Shown here piece after piece: positions 33,149-41,462 of a stretch of DNA of 64,000 nucleotides. The notes below the pieces were generated by a model. The model searched no databases and had not been told where the DNA came from. It worked only from the letters and a program-made list of their open reading frames with translations. The stretch is from Chitinivibrionales bacterium (GTDB taxonomy: Bacteria; Fibrobacterota; Chitinivibrionia; Chitinivibrionales; FEN-1185), in assembly GCA_035516255.1 (NCBI GenBank), contig DATJAL010000051.1, forward strand, positions 62,001 to 126,000, written 5' to 3'. Position 1 is the stretch's first letter. Every line of letters begins with the position of its first letter. The translations under genes and the position numbers were made by a program.

Positions 33149-34669
33149 TCATTCGCCGGTCGTTTGCACGCCGCGGCCCTTGACGGCCGCGACAGCCGTC
33201 AGCATGCCGGTGTCGTGGGCAAGCTGCGCCGCCGCCGTCCACCATCCCGCGCGCGCCTGCACCTGCTGCGCCCGCGCGCCTTCGAGCGCGGCCTGGGCGG
33301 TGAGAAGGTCGATGATGGTGCCGACGCCGGACCCGTAGCGGCCGGCGGCAACATCGTGGTTCTGCTGCGCGCTCGCCAGAAGATCGTCGCTGGTCCGCAC
33401 CATCTGGCCGGAGCTTTCGAGGTTGTAGTAATCGGTCCACACCTGAAGGACCACGAGATCGCGGAAGTTCTTTTCGCCGGCGCGGGCGGCGTCGGCCTGC
33501 GCGCGGGCCGCGATGAGGTTGTGGAGACGCGAAAAGCCGAAGAACAGGGGAATGTCGAGGCTCACCGTCGCGTTGTAGGTCGTGGAGCCCTTGTCCTGCT
33601 GCGAAAAGTAAATACGTCCCACGTCCCCGCTGGCCGAAAACGACGGAAAGAGCTGGGTGAGCACGGTGTAGGCGTGCGCTTCGGCCTGCCGCGCCTGGGC
33701 GGCGGCGGCCGCGAGGTCGGGGCGCAGGCGCATCGCCGAGTCGAGAAATTCGCCGATGGATATTCTCGCACTGTCAAGCGGCGGGGCGCCCACCGGAACG
33801 TTGACGTCGAAACCGGTGTTTGCCGGAAGTCCCATGGCGGTGGCAAGGACCCCGCGCGTGGTCATGATCTGCGCGGCTAATGATTCGAACGAGAGCTTCG
33901 CCTGTGAAAGCGCGGTGCGCGCCTGGAGCACGTCGGCCGTGGTGCCCAGTCCCGCCTTGTCGCGTTCGTCGGCCGCTTTCAGGTTTGTCGCCGCTTCGTC
34001 GACCGAGGCCTGCTGGGCCGCATGCAGCGATTTGGCGGAGAAATAACCGTAATACGCCTGTTCCACTTGGAGGATGACGTTCTGGATCGCGGCGTCGTGG
34101 GTCCAATCGGCGGCAAACAGCGCATATTTGGTCTCATTGACCGATGAGATTCTCCCTCCCCAGTCCAAGATGAGCCAGGAGAACGAGGCATCGGCCAGCA
34201 CGTTGCGCTCGGTGTAGGCGAGTTTTCCCCCGGCAACCGAATTCTGCTGCTGGTTGGCCGACAACGAGGCGTTGATTTGGGGGAAAAAGGCCCCTTGCTG
34301 GCTTCCATATAGCGCGGCTGCGGCGCGCGCCTGCGCCCATGCCTGGCGCGTCTGGCTGCTGTTGAGTAAAGCAATATTTACAATATCGGAAAGCGAAAGG
34401 CTGTCGAGGCGAGCGAGGTACTCCTTCGGTATTCCCGGCGGCCTTGCATTTTTTTCGGCCGCGCCCTCAAAGGCGCTTCGGCCCGCCGCAGCGCTCGGCG
34501 GCGGCGTCCACGGAATCTCGGGCCGGGACGAAACGCCCGGCCCGCCGAGGACCTTGAACGGTGCGTTCGCGCATCCGGTAATTACCATGACGCCGCACGC
34601 GAGCAGGCACGCGCCCGCCGCGGCAGCGCCGATTAAAAAACCGGTCCCGGATGATTGAATGTTTCGCAC
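33149..34669 (-). CDS. TolC-family outer-membrane efflux lipoprotein
   Basis: A 506-residue outer-membrane channel, third part of the tripartite pump. A lipoprotein signal (VMVITGC, Cys about 33) puts it in the NodT/OprM-like lipoprotein group. Two homologous OEP halves follow (about 85-290 and 300-495) with long Ala-rich helices; VEQAYYGYFSAKSLHAAQQA and VWTDYYNLESSGQMVRTSDD are equivalent positions. It is the first structural gene of the efflux operon and begins 27 bases after the CBS gene, which may share its transcript. Confidence 0.92.
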   Translation of the reverse strand: MRNIQSSGTGFLIGAAAAGACLLACGVMVITGCANAPFKVLGGPGVSSRPEIPWTPPPSAAAGRSAFEGAAEKNARPPGIPKEYLARLDSLSLSDIVNIALLNSSQTRQAWAQARAAAALYGSQQGAFFPQINASLSANQQQNSVAGGKLAYTERNVLADASFSWLILDWGGRISSVNETKYALFAADWTHDAAIQNVILQVEQAYYGYFSAKSLHAAQQASVDEAATNLKAADERDKAGLGTTADVLQARTALSQAKLSFESLAAQIMTTRGVLATAMGLPANTGFDVNVPVGAPPLDSARISIGEFLDSAMRLRPDLAAAAAQARQAEAHAYTVLTQLFPSFSASGDVGRIYFSQQDKGSTTYNATVSLDIPLFFGFSRLHNLIAARAQADAARAGEKNFRDLVVLQVWTDYYNLESSGQMVRTSDDLLASAQQNHDVAAGRYGSGVGTIIDLLTAQAALEGARAQQVQARAGWWTAAAQLAHDTGMLTAVAAVKGRGVQTTGE

Positions 34670-34696
34670 GTTTCCACTCCCGTTTTGGCGGCAGTG

Positions 34697-35125
34697 TCAC
34701 CTGCGCGGTCCAATACGCTCCTTTACATTCTTAATCACCGCGGTGGCGAGTTTGCCGTTTCCGCGCAGCGCGATATCGTCGATCGTGATGATGCCGGATA
34801 TCTGCTTATGGTCGTTTTTGACAAGCAGCCGCCTGATTTTATAATTCTCCATGACCTGCGCCGCATCGGCAAGATCGGCGTTCTCGTTTACCGTGACCGG
34901 TTCCTTGGTCATCACTTCACCGACGGTCAGGCCGGCGGGATCGAGCGACATTCCCACGACCCTGATCGTGATGTCGCGGTCGGTGATCATGCCGGTCGGC
35001 GTGTCTCCTTCGAACACGGCGAGAGAACCCACGTCGAGTTCCTTCATCCGCACCGCAGCCTGCCGTATGGTGTCCTTCGCCTGAATGCCCTCGATGCCTC
35101 GCGTCATGACGCTTTTTACCTTCAT
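34697..35125 (-). CDS. CBS-domain-pair protein
   Basis: A 142-residue cytoplasmic protein consisting of two CBS domains (about 7-62 and 72-130). Recognisable are VGSLAVFEGDTPTGMITDRD at the first nucleotide loop, and IRRLLVKNDHKQISGIITID at the second. CBS pairs bind AMP, ATP or S-adenosylmethionine and regulate partners. The gene lies 27 bases before the tolC-like gene, raising the chance of efflux control by cell energy state, which is inference. Sigma-54-type promoter 49 bases upstream. Confidence 0.92.
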   Translation of the reverse strand: MKVKSVMTRGIEGIQAKDTIRQAAVRMKELDVGSLAVFEGDTPTGMITDRDITIRVVGMSLDPAGLTVGEVMTKEPVTVNENADLADAAQVMENYKIRRLLVKNDHKQISGIITIDDIALRGNGKLATAVIKNVKERIGPRR

Positions 35126-35588
35126 ACAAACCCCTTTCTATAATTTTTAAATGGTGAAGTCATGCATAGTACCGCAAATTCTATGCCGCCGGAATTTGAT
35201 CATCGCATCTCCGAGGAATCGCGTGCAGCAATTTTGCGAAAGTAAACAATGCGGACGTGAAGGTTGGTTCCGAGAAGAGAATTGCCAGTTTTCCAACGTG
35301 GCAGGAGGCCCATCTATTTCCCGATTTTGCAAAGAGGTTTTTCAAATCCGGAATGAATGGAATCACCCCGCGGCAAGCCGCAGCGACAAGGCAAGCGGCA
35401 TAATAAATCCGTAGAGCGCGCCTGCCGTGCCGTACGGAATGACGTGACAACGCGCCCGCAATCGCATTAAGCTTTTTGGCAAACCGCCTTCGGCGGTACA
35501 TAAAGGCGATACACGGCGCGATCCGGCGGCGGGCATTGCCGTTTGTTAATAAAAGGGGTGACGCCCCGCCTTCATTACCGGCGTTCCC
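35126..35588. other. Non-coding stretch with a sigma-54 site and hairpins
   Basis: Apart from the CBS promoter, the region holds two small perfect hairpins, ACCGCC-ttc-GGCGGT near 35481-35497 and GGGG-tgacg-CCCC near 35556-35568. No open frame has both a convincing start signal and protein-like composition. Confidence 0.4.
35174..35187 (-). promoter_or_regulatory. Sigma-54-type promoter of the CBS (and perhaps efflux) genes
   Basis: Minus-strand CGGCATAGAATTTGCGG, exact spacing and TTGC, 49 bases from the CBS start. Confidence 0.73.
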
Positions 35589-35726
35589 TTAAAGGAAGAT
35601 CCGGAATAGAAAGACAATGCCGCCGAGAATGAACACCGAATACAGCGTCTTGAACAACAAGGGAATGACGACATGGTGGGGAAAGGGGTGATTGCCGAGC
35701 CATCGTTTGACTTTACGGAATTTCAT
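35589..35726 (-). CDS. Small 45-residue membrane protein
   Basis: A short frame with good start signals: GGAGGGCAAGAAC ahead of the ATG at 35726. The protein starts with a basic, aromatic stretch (MKFRKVKRWLGNHPFPHHVV) and ends in one transmembrane helix (LYSVFILGGIVFLFRIFL). Positive residues before the helix suggest the N terminus stays in the cytoplasm. No family recognised and no promoter identified. The strong ribosome site and clear protein character are the reasons for calling it. Confidence 0.6.
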   Translation of the reverse strand: MKFRKVKRWLGNHPFPHHVVIPLLFKTLYSVFILGGIVFLFRIFL

Positions 35727-36038
35727 GTTCTTGCCCTCCCGGATAAAAATTCGAAATACGCCACGGTCAAACTCGTTTAACGGTTTCGCGTGTTTTTATG
35801 CACAAATGCCGGACCATCTTTTTGGGATTCCACCTTCGCGGATCTTTCCGGTTTTTCATTTTTAAGAAAATTTTCGCAAAATAAACTTTATCAGCGCATT
35901 TTTTTAAAATTCAAGGAGTGGTTCGTGGCATTAAAGTTGCGGTAATTTGTGAAGGAATATGTTGTCAGGCCGTGGTGTGCGATTTGACAAGCTAAAAATC
36001 CGTTTGCGAATTAATAAAAACAACCCCGAAGGATATTC
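35727..36038. other. Intergenic stretch holding the NmrA-gene promoter
   Basis: AT-rich, with no coding frame seen. The only recognised element is the sigma-54-type site at 35927-35940. Confidence 0.5.
35927..35940 (+). promoter_or_regulatory. Sigma-54-type promoter of NmrA/DUF4912 genes
   Basis: Plus-strand GTGGCATTAAAGTTGCGG, exact GG-N10-GC with TTGC, 99 bases before the ATG at 36039. Confidence 0.73.
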
Positions 36039-36920
36039 ATGGACCACAAGGGCAAAACGATTCTGGTTGCCGGCGCCACCGGAAAACAGGGCGGCGCCGT
36101 TGCGCGAAGGCTGCTTTCAAAGGGATGGCAGGTGCGTGCGCTTGTAAGGAATCCTGATGCTGACGCGGCGCAGTCCCTGGGAAAGGCGGGCGCAGAAATC
36201 ATCAAGGGCGATCTGAACGACGTTTCCTCGCTCGAACGCGCAGTGGCCGGCGTGTACGGCGCGTTCAGCGTCCAGACATTCAGGGAAGGGGTGGAACGCG
36301 AAACCGAACAGGGGAAAAATCTTGCCAGCGCGGCAAGCCGCGCCGAGGTTGTCCATTTTGTCTACAGCAGCGTTGGCAGCGCCAACCGCAACACCGGAAT
36401 TCCGCATTTCGAAAGCAAGTGGAAGGTGGAGCAGCACATCGTGAGCCTTGGATTGACCGCGACCATCTTCAGGCCTGTCTCCTTTATGGAAAACTTTATC
36501 ATGCCGCAATCGCGAGAGAGTATCCTCGCCGGCACCCTGGCCATGGGGCTGGACCCCGGCAAACCGCTCCAGATGATCGCAGTGTCGGACATCGCCGAAT
36601 TCGTGTCGCTCGCGTTCGAGTCGCCCAGCGACTATGCCGGGAAGGCCGTTGATCTGGCCGGGGACGAACTGACCGGGCCCGAGATCGCGAGGCGCTTTGG
36701 CGAAGCATTGGGGATCGGAGTCGCGTATGTCCAGATGCCGCTCGAACGGCTCCGAGGCGTCAGCGAAGATCTCGCAATCATGACAGAATGGTTCAATAAA
36801 ACGGGGTACAGAGCGGACATTCCCAGCCTGCGAAAAATCCATCCGGGGCTTAAGACGCTCGCGGCCTGGATCACCGCAACCGGGTGGAACAAGCCCGTAG
36901 CGGCGGCAGCGCACGCGTGA
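36039..36920 (+). CDS. NmrA-family NAD(P)-binding protein
   Basis: A 293-residue atypical short-chain dehydrogenase of the NmrA/HSCARG group, which sense NAD(P) redox state or reduce quinones. The Rossmann motif VAGATGKQGGAVARRL (about 9-24) binds NADP (Arg at 23 and the later RALVRNPDADA fit). The catalytic Tyr-x-x-x-Lys is absent, as usual for regulators. Downstream blocks GVYGAFSVQTF and FRPVSFMENF are typical. It precedes the first DUF4912 gene by 32 bases, so they probably share a transcript, although a functional link is not evident. Confidence 0.88.
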   Translation: MDHKGKTILVAGATGKQGGAVARRLLSKGWQVRALVRNPDADAAQSLGKAGAEIIKGDLNDVSSLERAVAGVYGAFSVQTFREGVERETEQGKNLASAASRAEVVHFVYSSVGSANRNTGIPHFESKWKVEQHIVSLGLTATIFRPVSFMENFIMPQSRESILAGTLAMGLDPGKPLQMIAVSDIAEFVSLAFESPSDYAGKAVDLAGDELTGPEIARRFGEALGIGVAYVQMPLERLRGVSEDLAIMTEWFNKTGYRADIPSLRKIHPGLKTLAAWITATGWNKPVAAAAHA

Positions 36921-36952
36921 TCGCGATCAATGATTTTAAGAAGGATAGGGCG

Positions 36953-37780
36953 ATGGCCGATAAAAAGAAAACCGGCAGACGAAAGGCTCATTCCGTGGTG
37001 CCGGTTAAAAAAAATCTCAAAATAGATCCCGGTGCATCAAAGGCCGGAAAGCGTGGAGGCAAGGTGCTGCCAGGGAAACCCGAAGTACCGGCGGAAAGCA
37101 CTCCGGCCAAGAAAGAGGGCTCTCCTTTTTTGGCGGGAGCGTCTGAAGATGTTGACACCGGCGGCCAAGCATTAAAAGAAATCTTTTCGGCCTCCGGGAC
37201 CCACGGGGGACCGAAATATTTTTTTACAACGGAGATTCCGAACGAATACAACGAGACCTATATGCGGGTCATTCCGAGGGATCCGGAATGGCTGTTTTTA
37301 TACTGGGAGATCAGCAGCCCCACCCTGGAAAAGGTGAAGAAGCGAATGGGTGTTGCGTTTGAATCCTCAAAAAAAATCCTGCGTCTTTATTTCGCGCACG
37401 CCGATCAGTACGTCGACAGGGAGATCGATGCGTTCGCGAACAACTGGTACGTGCGGGTGCCCGAACCGGGAATGACCTACTATGCTGAATGCGGATTCCT
37501 CACCGCGGACGGAAGATATTTTGCCGCGGTGCGGTCGAACGTTGCGGTTGCCCCTCGTTACGGAATGAGTCCCGACACTGACCAGGATTGGGTATCGGCG
37601 ACCACCGGCGAATTGATCCGGCTTTCGACCGGACGGCGGCTGACCTTCCTGGGCGCGAGCGAAAAAAGGTTTGGAGAGGAAGAAGAAAAAGAAAACGCCG
37701 TTGAAATGGGGGAATTTTTCAGCCCTGCTGCCGGGTCGGGATCGGGGTTGTTTGGTATGTCGGGGGACGGGAGGAAATAA
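36953..37780 (+). CDS. DUF4912 protein 1 of the alpha-glucan locus
   Basis: A 275-residue protein. A basic, Lys-rich disordered N-terminal part (about 1-75) is followed by one DUF4912 domain (about 82-215) with the signature YFFTTEIPNEYNETYMRVIP and RDPEWLFLYWEIS, then YYAECGFLTADGRYFAAVRS. The tail (about 220-275) is acidic then Gly/Ser-rich. The domain's function is unknown; its consistent placement here beside glycosyltransferases and GH57 enzymes suggests carbohydrate binding or scaffolding. ATG 36953 is chosen because the frame before it overlaps the NmrA gene. Closely resembles the protein at 44738-45397. Confidence 0.87.
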   Translation: MADKKKTGRRKAHSVVPVKKNLKIDPGASKAGKRGGKVLPGKPEVPAESTPAKKEGSPFLAGASEDVDTGGQALKEIFSASGTHGGPKYFFTTEIPNEYNETYMRVIPRDPEWLFLYWEISSPTLEKVKKRMGVAFESSKKILRLYFAHADQYVDREIDAFANNWYVRVPEPGMTYYAECGFLTADGRYFAAVRSNVAVAPRYGMSPDTDQDWVSATTGELIRLSTGRRLTFLGASEKRFGEEEEKENAVEMGEFFSPAAGSGSGLFGMSGDGRK

Positions 37781-37945
37781 AAGTTCTCTCGCAAAGGCCG
37801 CCACGGTCGCCAAGGACATAGGTACTTTCACCCCGGTCCAGATTGAGAAATATACAAATGCGACAGGCGGTCATGTGCCGCGCAAAAGGCAGGACCGGAG
37901 GCCGCGGCAGACCGAGGGCGTGCCCCGGACCAGAAGGGCGGCCGG

Positions 37946-37974
37946 CCCTGCCTCGCATGAGGTGCGAGGCGGGG
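37946..37974. terminator. Strong hairpin between convergent DUF4912 and GT4 genes
   Basis: CCCTGCCTCGCA (37946-37957) pairs with TGCGAGGCGGGG (37963-37974), 12 bp with one G-T wobble and a 5-base loop. No long T run follows on either strand, so it may need Rho or act as an mRNA 3' end stabiliser. Confidence 0.5.
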
Positions 37975-38029
37975 ATACGCCCGTATTTTCATTCTTTACA
38001 AATAGAAACAAACAAAAGGCAGACCCTTT

Positions 38030-39373
38030 CTACGCCGCCACCGTCTCCGCCGTTTCCTTGTATTCAACAAGCTCAATGCTCGTTTCCTCAACGGCCGTTT
38101 TTCCCATTTCCATAATTTCTTCTATGTCGGTCTCTTTCGGCCCCGTCTCGGCGGTTTTCTCTTCCTGCCGGCCGGCCGGAGCCTGCTCGAAAATCTGAGG
38201 CCGGGGGACCAATTGGTAATAAACATCGAGCGTTTTTTCTGAAATGGTGTCCCAGGAAAAACATTTTTCCGCGGCGAAGCGGCCGTTCTGGCCCATCCAG
38301 CGGGCATGCTCGAAATTGGAAAAGAGCGTGCCGAGGCCCCACGAAATGGAATCAACGGTCGCATTGACTTTGTAACCGGTCACGTTGTGCCAGAGCAGCT
38401 CCGACGGCCCGCCGTTGTCGGTGGCGACAACGGGTTTCCCCGCGGCCCACGCCTCGAGGATCACGATGCCGAAAGGCTCGTTGCGGCTGGGCACGCACAC
38501 GCAGTCGCACGCCTTGTAGAGGTCGATCAGTTGCCATCTGTCAAGATATCCGAAGAAGCGGGTTGCGTGGTACACGCCGAGCTGCCATGCCCGCGCTTCC
38601 ACGCTGCCGTGCAGGTTGCCGTCTCCGGCGGCGAACACGAATTTCGCCCGCGGATAAAATTTGAGGATGTTCGGGATCGACTCCACGAGCAGGTCGGGGC
38701 CTTTCTGCGAAGTCATCCTTCCGACGAACAGGACAACGGGGTCGAGCGGCGCGATCCCGTATCTCGCCTTTACCGCGGCGGGATTGATCCATCCGTTAAA
38801 GTGCCAGTACGAAATGCCGTTGTGCACCGCGCTTACTTTCCAATCGGGGATTGAGTATATCCACTTGACCTCGTTCTTGAGGGCGTTTGACACGGCGATG
38901 ACACGGTCGGCCTCGAACGCGCCGAACCATTCGATGTCGCGGATGGTTTTCGAAATTCCCTTGTGGAAAACGTTCCCGCTCCGTCCGAACTCCGTTGAAT
39001 GGACGGTGAAAACGGTCTTTCGCCCCCGTCCCCACTTGATCCACGCGAGCGCATGAGCGGTGAGCCAGTCGTGCGCGTGAACGATGTCGAACGCGCCCGC
39101 AAAATCCTCGGCGGCGTACACCGCAGACACGATCGAACGGCACATGTTTTTGTTTTCCTCGACCGGGTCGGAATGGGACGAATAAGGACACCGATGGTAA
39201 TGGACGCCATCGATGCATTCGTAAAGGGGGTGGTTGGGACGGCCGAGTCTGGTGAATACATGCACCTCGTGGCCTTTGCGTTCGAGCGCGCATGCCAGTT
39301 CGGTAACGTGGTATGCCACGCCGCCCATCATTATTGAATGGAGCGATTCCCACGAAAGAAATGCTATCCGCAT
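38030..39373 (-). CDS. GT4-family glycosyltransferase (starch/glycogen-synthase-like)
   Basis: A 447-residue cytoplasmic GT-B glycosyltransferase. The N-terminal domain has MMGGVAYHVTELACALERKG (glycine-rich acceptor loop) and VHAHDWLTAHALAW followed by TVHSTEFGRSG. The C-terminal domain has VLFVGRMTSQKGPDLLVESI and the E-x7-E donor motif in NEPFGIVILEAWAAGKPVVA, so it looks catalytically complete. The acceptor side resembles synthases that use a nucleotide sugar to extend alpha-glucan. An extra tail of about 45 residues rich in Glu and Thr is unusual. Own sigma-54-type promoter, divergent from the DUF4912-GT4 operon. Confidence 0.9.
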   Translation of the reverse strand: MRIAFLSWESLHSIMMGGVAYHVTELACALERKGHEVHVFTRLGRPNHPLYECIDGVHYHRCPYSSHSDPVEENKNMCRSIVSAVYAAEDFAGAFDIVHAHDWLTAHALAWIKWGRGRKTVFTVHSTEFGRSGNVFHKGISKTIRDIEWFGAFEADRVIAVSNALKNEVKWIYSIPDWKVSAVHNGISYWHFNGWINPAAVKARYGIAPLDPVVLFVGRMTSQKGPDLLVESIPNILKFYPRAKFVFAAGDGNLHGSVEARAWQLGVYHATRFFGYLDRWQLIDLYKACDCVCVPSRNEPFGIVILEAWAAGKPVVATDNGGPSELLWHNVTGYKVNATVDSISWGLGTLFSNFEHARWMGQNGRFAAEKCFSWDTISEKTLDVYYQLVPRPQIFEQAPAGRQEEKTAETGPKETDIEEIMEMGKTAVEETSIELVEYKETAETVAA

Positions 39374-39495
39374 GGTTGTTTACTCCTTTTGTTAAGGTGG
39401 ATATGCCGATATCCCCTTCATCCGGGACATTTGCGGAGACACCGTGAACCAAAATTTCTTTCGGCGCGAGAAATTCTCAAAACTTTTTTTATTTT

Positions 39496-39509
39496 GCAAA
39501 ACATATGCC
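39496..39509 (-). promoter_or_regulatory. Sigma-54-type promoter of the GT4 gene
   Basis: Minus-strand CTGGCATATGTTTTGCAAA, close to consensus in both elements, 123 bases from the start at 39373. Confidence 0.75.
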
Positions 39510-39714
39510 AGAAAAAAACATGGTTCGGAAAAAGAATTGGGGTTAACAAAGTGCAAAAGCTGAAAACATTTTTCATTGATGCGAAATTCCTTTTGCAAAA
39601 ACGGGAGCACCGCGCGTCCAGCGGCGGCCCCAAGGCTCCGGGAAAATGGGAGACGCCGCCGGCATATCCGTTTTTTTGAACGATCAAAGCAACGGCCAAA
39701 GCGCCCCCGCGCTT

Positions 39715-39728
39715 GGCATTTCATTTGC
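39715..39728 (+). promoter_or_regulatory. Sigma-54-type promoter of the DUF4912-GT4/GH57 operon
   Basis: Plus-strand TTGGCATTTCATTTGCGA, exact GG-N10-GC with TTGC, 64 bases before the ATG at 39792. Its position inside the longest open frame rules out the earlier starts of that frame. Confidence 0.75.
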
Positions 39729-39791
39729 GATTTTAGAACCCGTTTTCGCAAAATGCTGCACGCTTTCCATGGTAATGAGAAAAGAGGGGGG

Positions 39792-41462
39792 ATGCCCCAG
39801 AATATTGCTTGTCAAGAATTACGCGACGTGTGCTGGTCGCTGGGCACCGCCTTTCCGGCGCCGTTCACCGCTGAGCGCATCGGCGCGGTAATGGTCCGGC
39901 CCAGATTTTATTTTTTACACTGGCATATCCCGCAGGAATCCATTGACCGCCTGCGCGCCGCCCAGGGAGATGCCTTCGGGGGCAGCCGGCTGGTCATACG
40001 GATCTACGACGTGACCGATATCATTTTCAATGGTTTCAACGCGCACCGTTGGTTCGACATCACCGTCAACAGCCCCACCGGATCGTACTACGCCGTCATC
40101 GACTGGCCGGGACGCAACATGCTGCTCGAAGCCGGGTTCCGCCTTGTCAATAATACCTTTTGCCCGTGCGTCAGGTCGCCGGTCATCTATGTGGAACGGC
40201 ACAACGCGGCGGGCGCGTTTTGCACCGACGCCCTGTTTGTGGGCCCCGCCTACAGCAGGGTGTTCAAGGTGTCCGACATTTTTTCGCTGCCCCTGTTCGA
40301 GGAGATGGGCAGCAGCATCAGCGAAGCCCCCGATCCGTCCGTCGCCGTTGTGGTGCTGCGGCTGCCGCATTATCAGGTGGGCCGCGACCCGCTCGCGTTG
40401 TCGGCGATGCGCGTCTCGTCGCGGTGCAGGGTCATGAAGAGCAGGATGCAGTTGTTTTCCCCCCAAATCGTCACTGACGGCAACGCGGCCGAGCTGATAC
40501 GCGGAGCGGGCGAGCTCGCACCGCTGGTGGTCGACCGCATTCGATGCAAACATGCTCGCGCTCCATTCAGCCTCATCCACTGTCACGAATGGTACTCATC
40601 GATCATCGCCTGCGAGGCGGCGTGCAGGCTGGGGGTACCGCTGGTGCTCACCCTGCATTCGACCGAGCGGCAGCGGAGCGGTTCCCCGGAGCTCTCGCAG
40701 AATTCGCTGCTCGTCGTTGAAAAAGAAAAAGAAGCGATTGCCAATGCGGAATACGTCGTCGTCCCGTCGGAGGACGCCTTCGAAAGCGTCGTGCGCGATT
40801 ACGGGACACCATCTTCAAAGGTGGTGATCATCCCCGATGTGCTATTCCAAAAGGGCGAGGCGGCCCGGTCGTCGGAAGACATCAAACGCGGATTGGGCCT
40901 CAACCAGCATGCGCCATTGGTGCTTTTTGCCGGCGAAGTTTCTTACGCCGCGGGCGCAGACCTTCTCCTCGATGCCGCCGGCGGACTGATCGCCGAGCGC
41001 GGCGCGGTCAATTTCGTATTCGTGGGAGAAGGCCCGCTCAAGCGCGACCTTGAGAACCGCGCACGGGCACGGGGAAACGGCGAGCTATGCCGTTTTTTCG
41101 GCCACGCTTCATCCGACGTATTCAACATGCTGCTGCAGGCGTGCAGCTTTGTGGCGCAGCCGGCGCGTGCTCGGCAGGACGAGTCGGTGGCGCGCCTGGC
41201 GCTTGCCGGCGGCAAGCCCGTGCTCACCACCCACCAGGCCGGAATTTCCTGCGTATCGCACGGCCATAACGGACTTGTCGCATACGACAATCCCGGCTCA
41301 ATAGCATGGGGCCTCAAAGAGATGTTCAACAGGCCGTTGTTCATGTTTCCCGGACGCCGCGGCGCCGCGCCGGGGCAGCAGACGTTCGATTCGGTCGCGG
41401 CGCGTTATTTCATGCTGTACTATAAAGTCCTTCACGAAGTCAAGGAACCCGCCCATGGCTAA
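39792..41462 (+). CDS. DUF4912 - GT4 glycosyltransferase fusion protein
   Basis: A 556-residue two-domain protein. The N-terminal part (about 25-185) is a divergent DUF4912 domain: RPRFYFLHWHIPQESIDRLR, IRIYDVTDIIFNGFNAHRWF, MLLEAGFRLVNNTFCPCVRS. The rest (about 190-550) is a GT4 domain related to the protein at 38030: FSLIHCHEWYSSIIACEAAC, TLHSTERQRSG, VLFAGEVSYAAGADLLLDAA. The E-x7-E donor motif is lost; aligned at GKPV, the two Glu are replaced by Arg and Leu. It may be a glucan-binding scaffold rather than an active transferase. ATG 39792 is set by AAGAGGGGGG and the promoter. It overlaps the next gene by eight bases. Confidence 0.82.
   Translation: MPQNIACQELRDVCWSLGTAFPAPFTAERIGAVMVRPRFYFLHWHIPQESIDRLRAAQGDAFGGSRLVIRIYDVTDIIFNGFNAHRWFDITVNSPTGSYYAVIDWPGRNMLLEAGFRLVNNTFCPCVRSPVIYVERHNAAGAFCTDALFVGPAYSRVFKVSDIFSLPLFEEMGSSISEAPDPSVAVVVLRLPHYQVGRDPLALSAMRVSSRCRVMKSRMQLFSPQIVTDGNAAELIRGAGELAPLVVDRIRCKHARAPFSLIHCHEWYSSIIACEAACRLGVPLVLTLHSTERQRSGSPELSQNSLLVVEKEKEAIANAEYVVVPSEDAFESVVRDYGTPSSKVVIIPDVLFQKGEAARSSEDIKRGLGLNQHAPLVLFAGEVSYAAGADLLLDAAGGLIAERGAVNFVFVGEGPLKRDLENRARARGNGELCRFFGHASSDVFNMLLQACSFVAQPARARQDESVARLALAGGKPVLTTHQAGISCVSHGHNGLVAYDNPGSIAWGLKEMFNRPLFMFPGRRGAAPGQQTFDSVAARYFMLYYKVLHEVKEPAHG

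Larger units (their letters stand above)
39374..39791. other. Divergent control region with two sigma-54-type promoters
   Basis: This 418-base region separates the two GT4 operons. It holds back-to-back sigma-54-type sites at 39496 (leftward) and 39715 (rightward), and between them several TTTTGCAAAA-like AT-rich elements (39491, 39591, 39753) that may be activator or IHF contacts. No gene seen. Confidence 0.5.

Noticed and set aside
35363-35467. 34-residue hydrophobic frame on the minus strand
   Set aside because: No ribosome site before its ATG, and it sits among non-coding hairpins.
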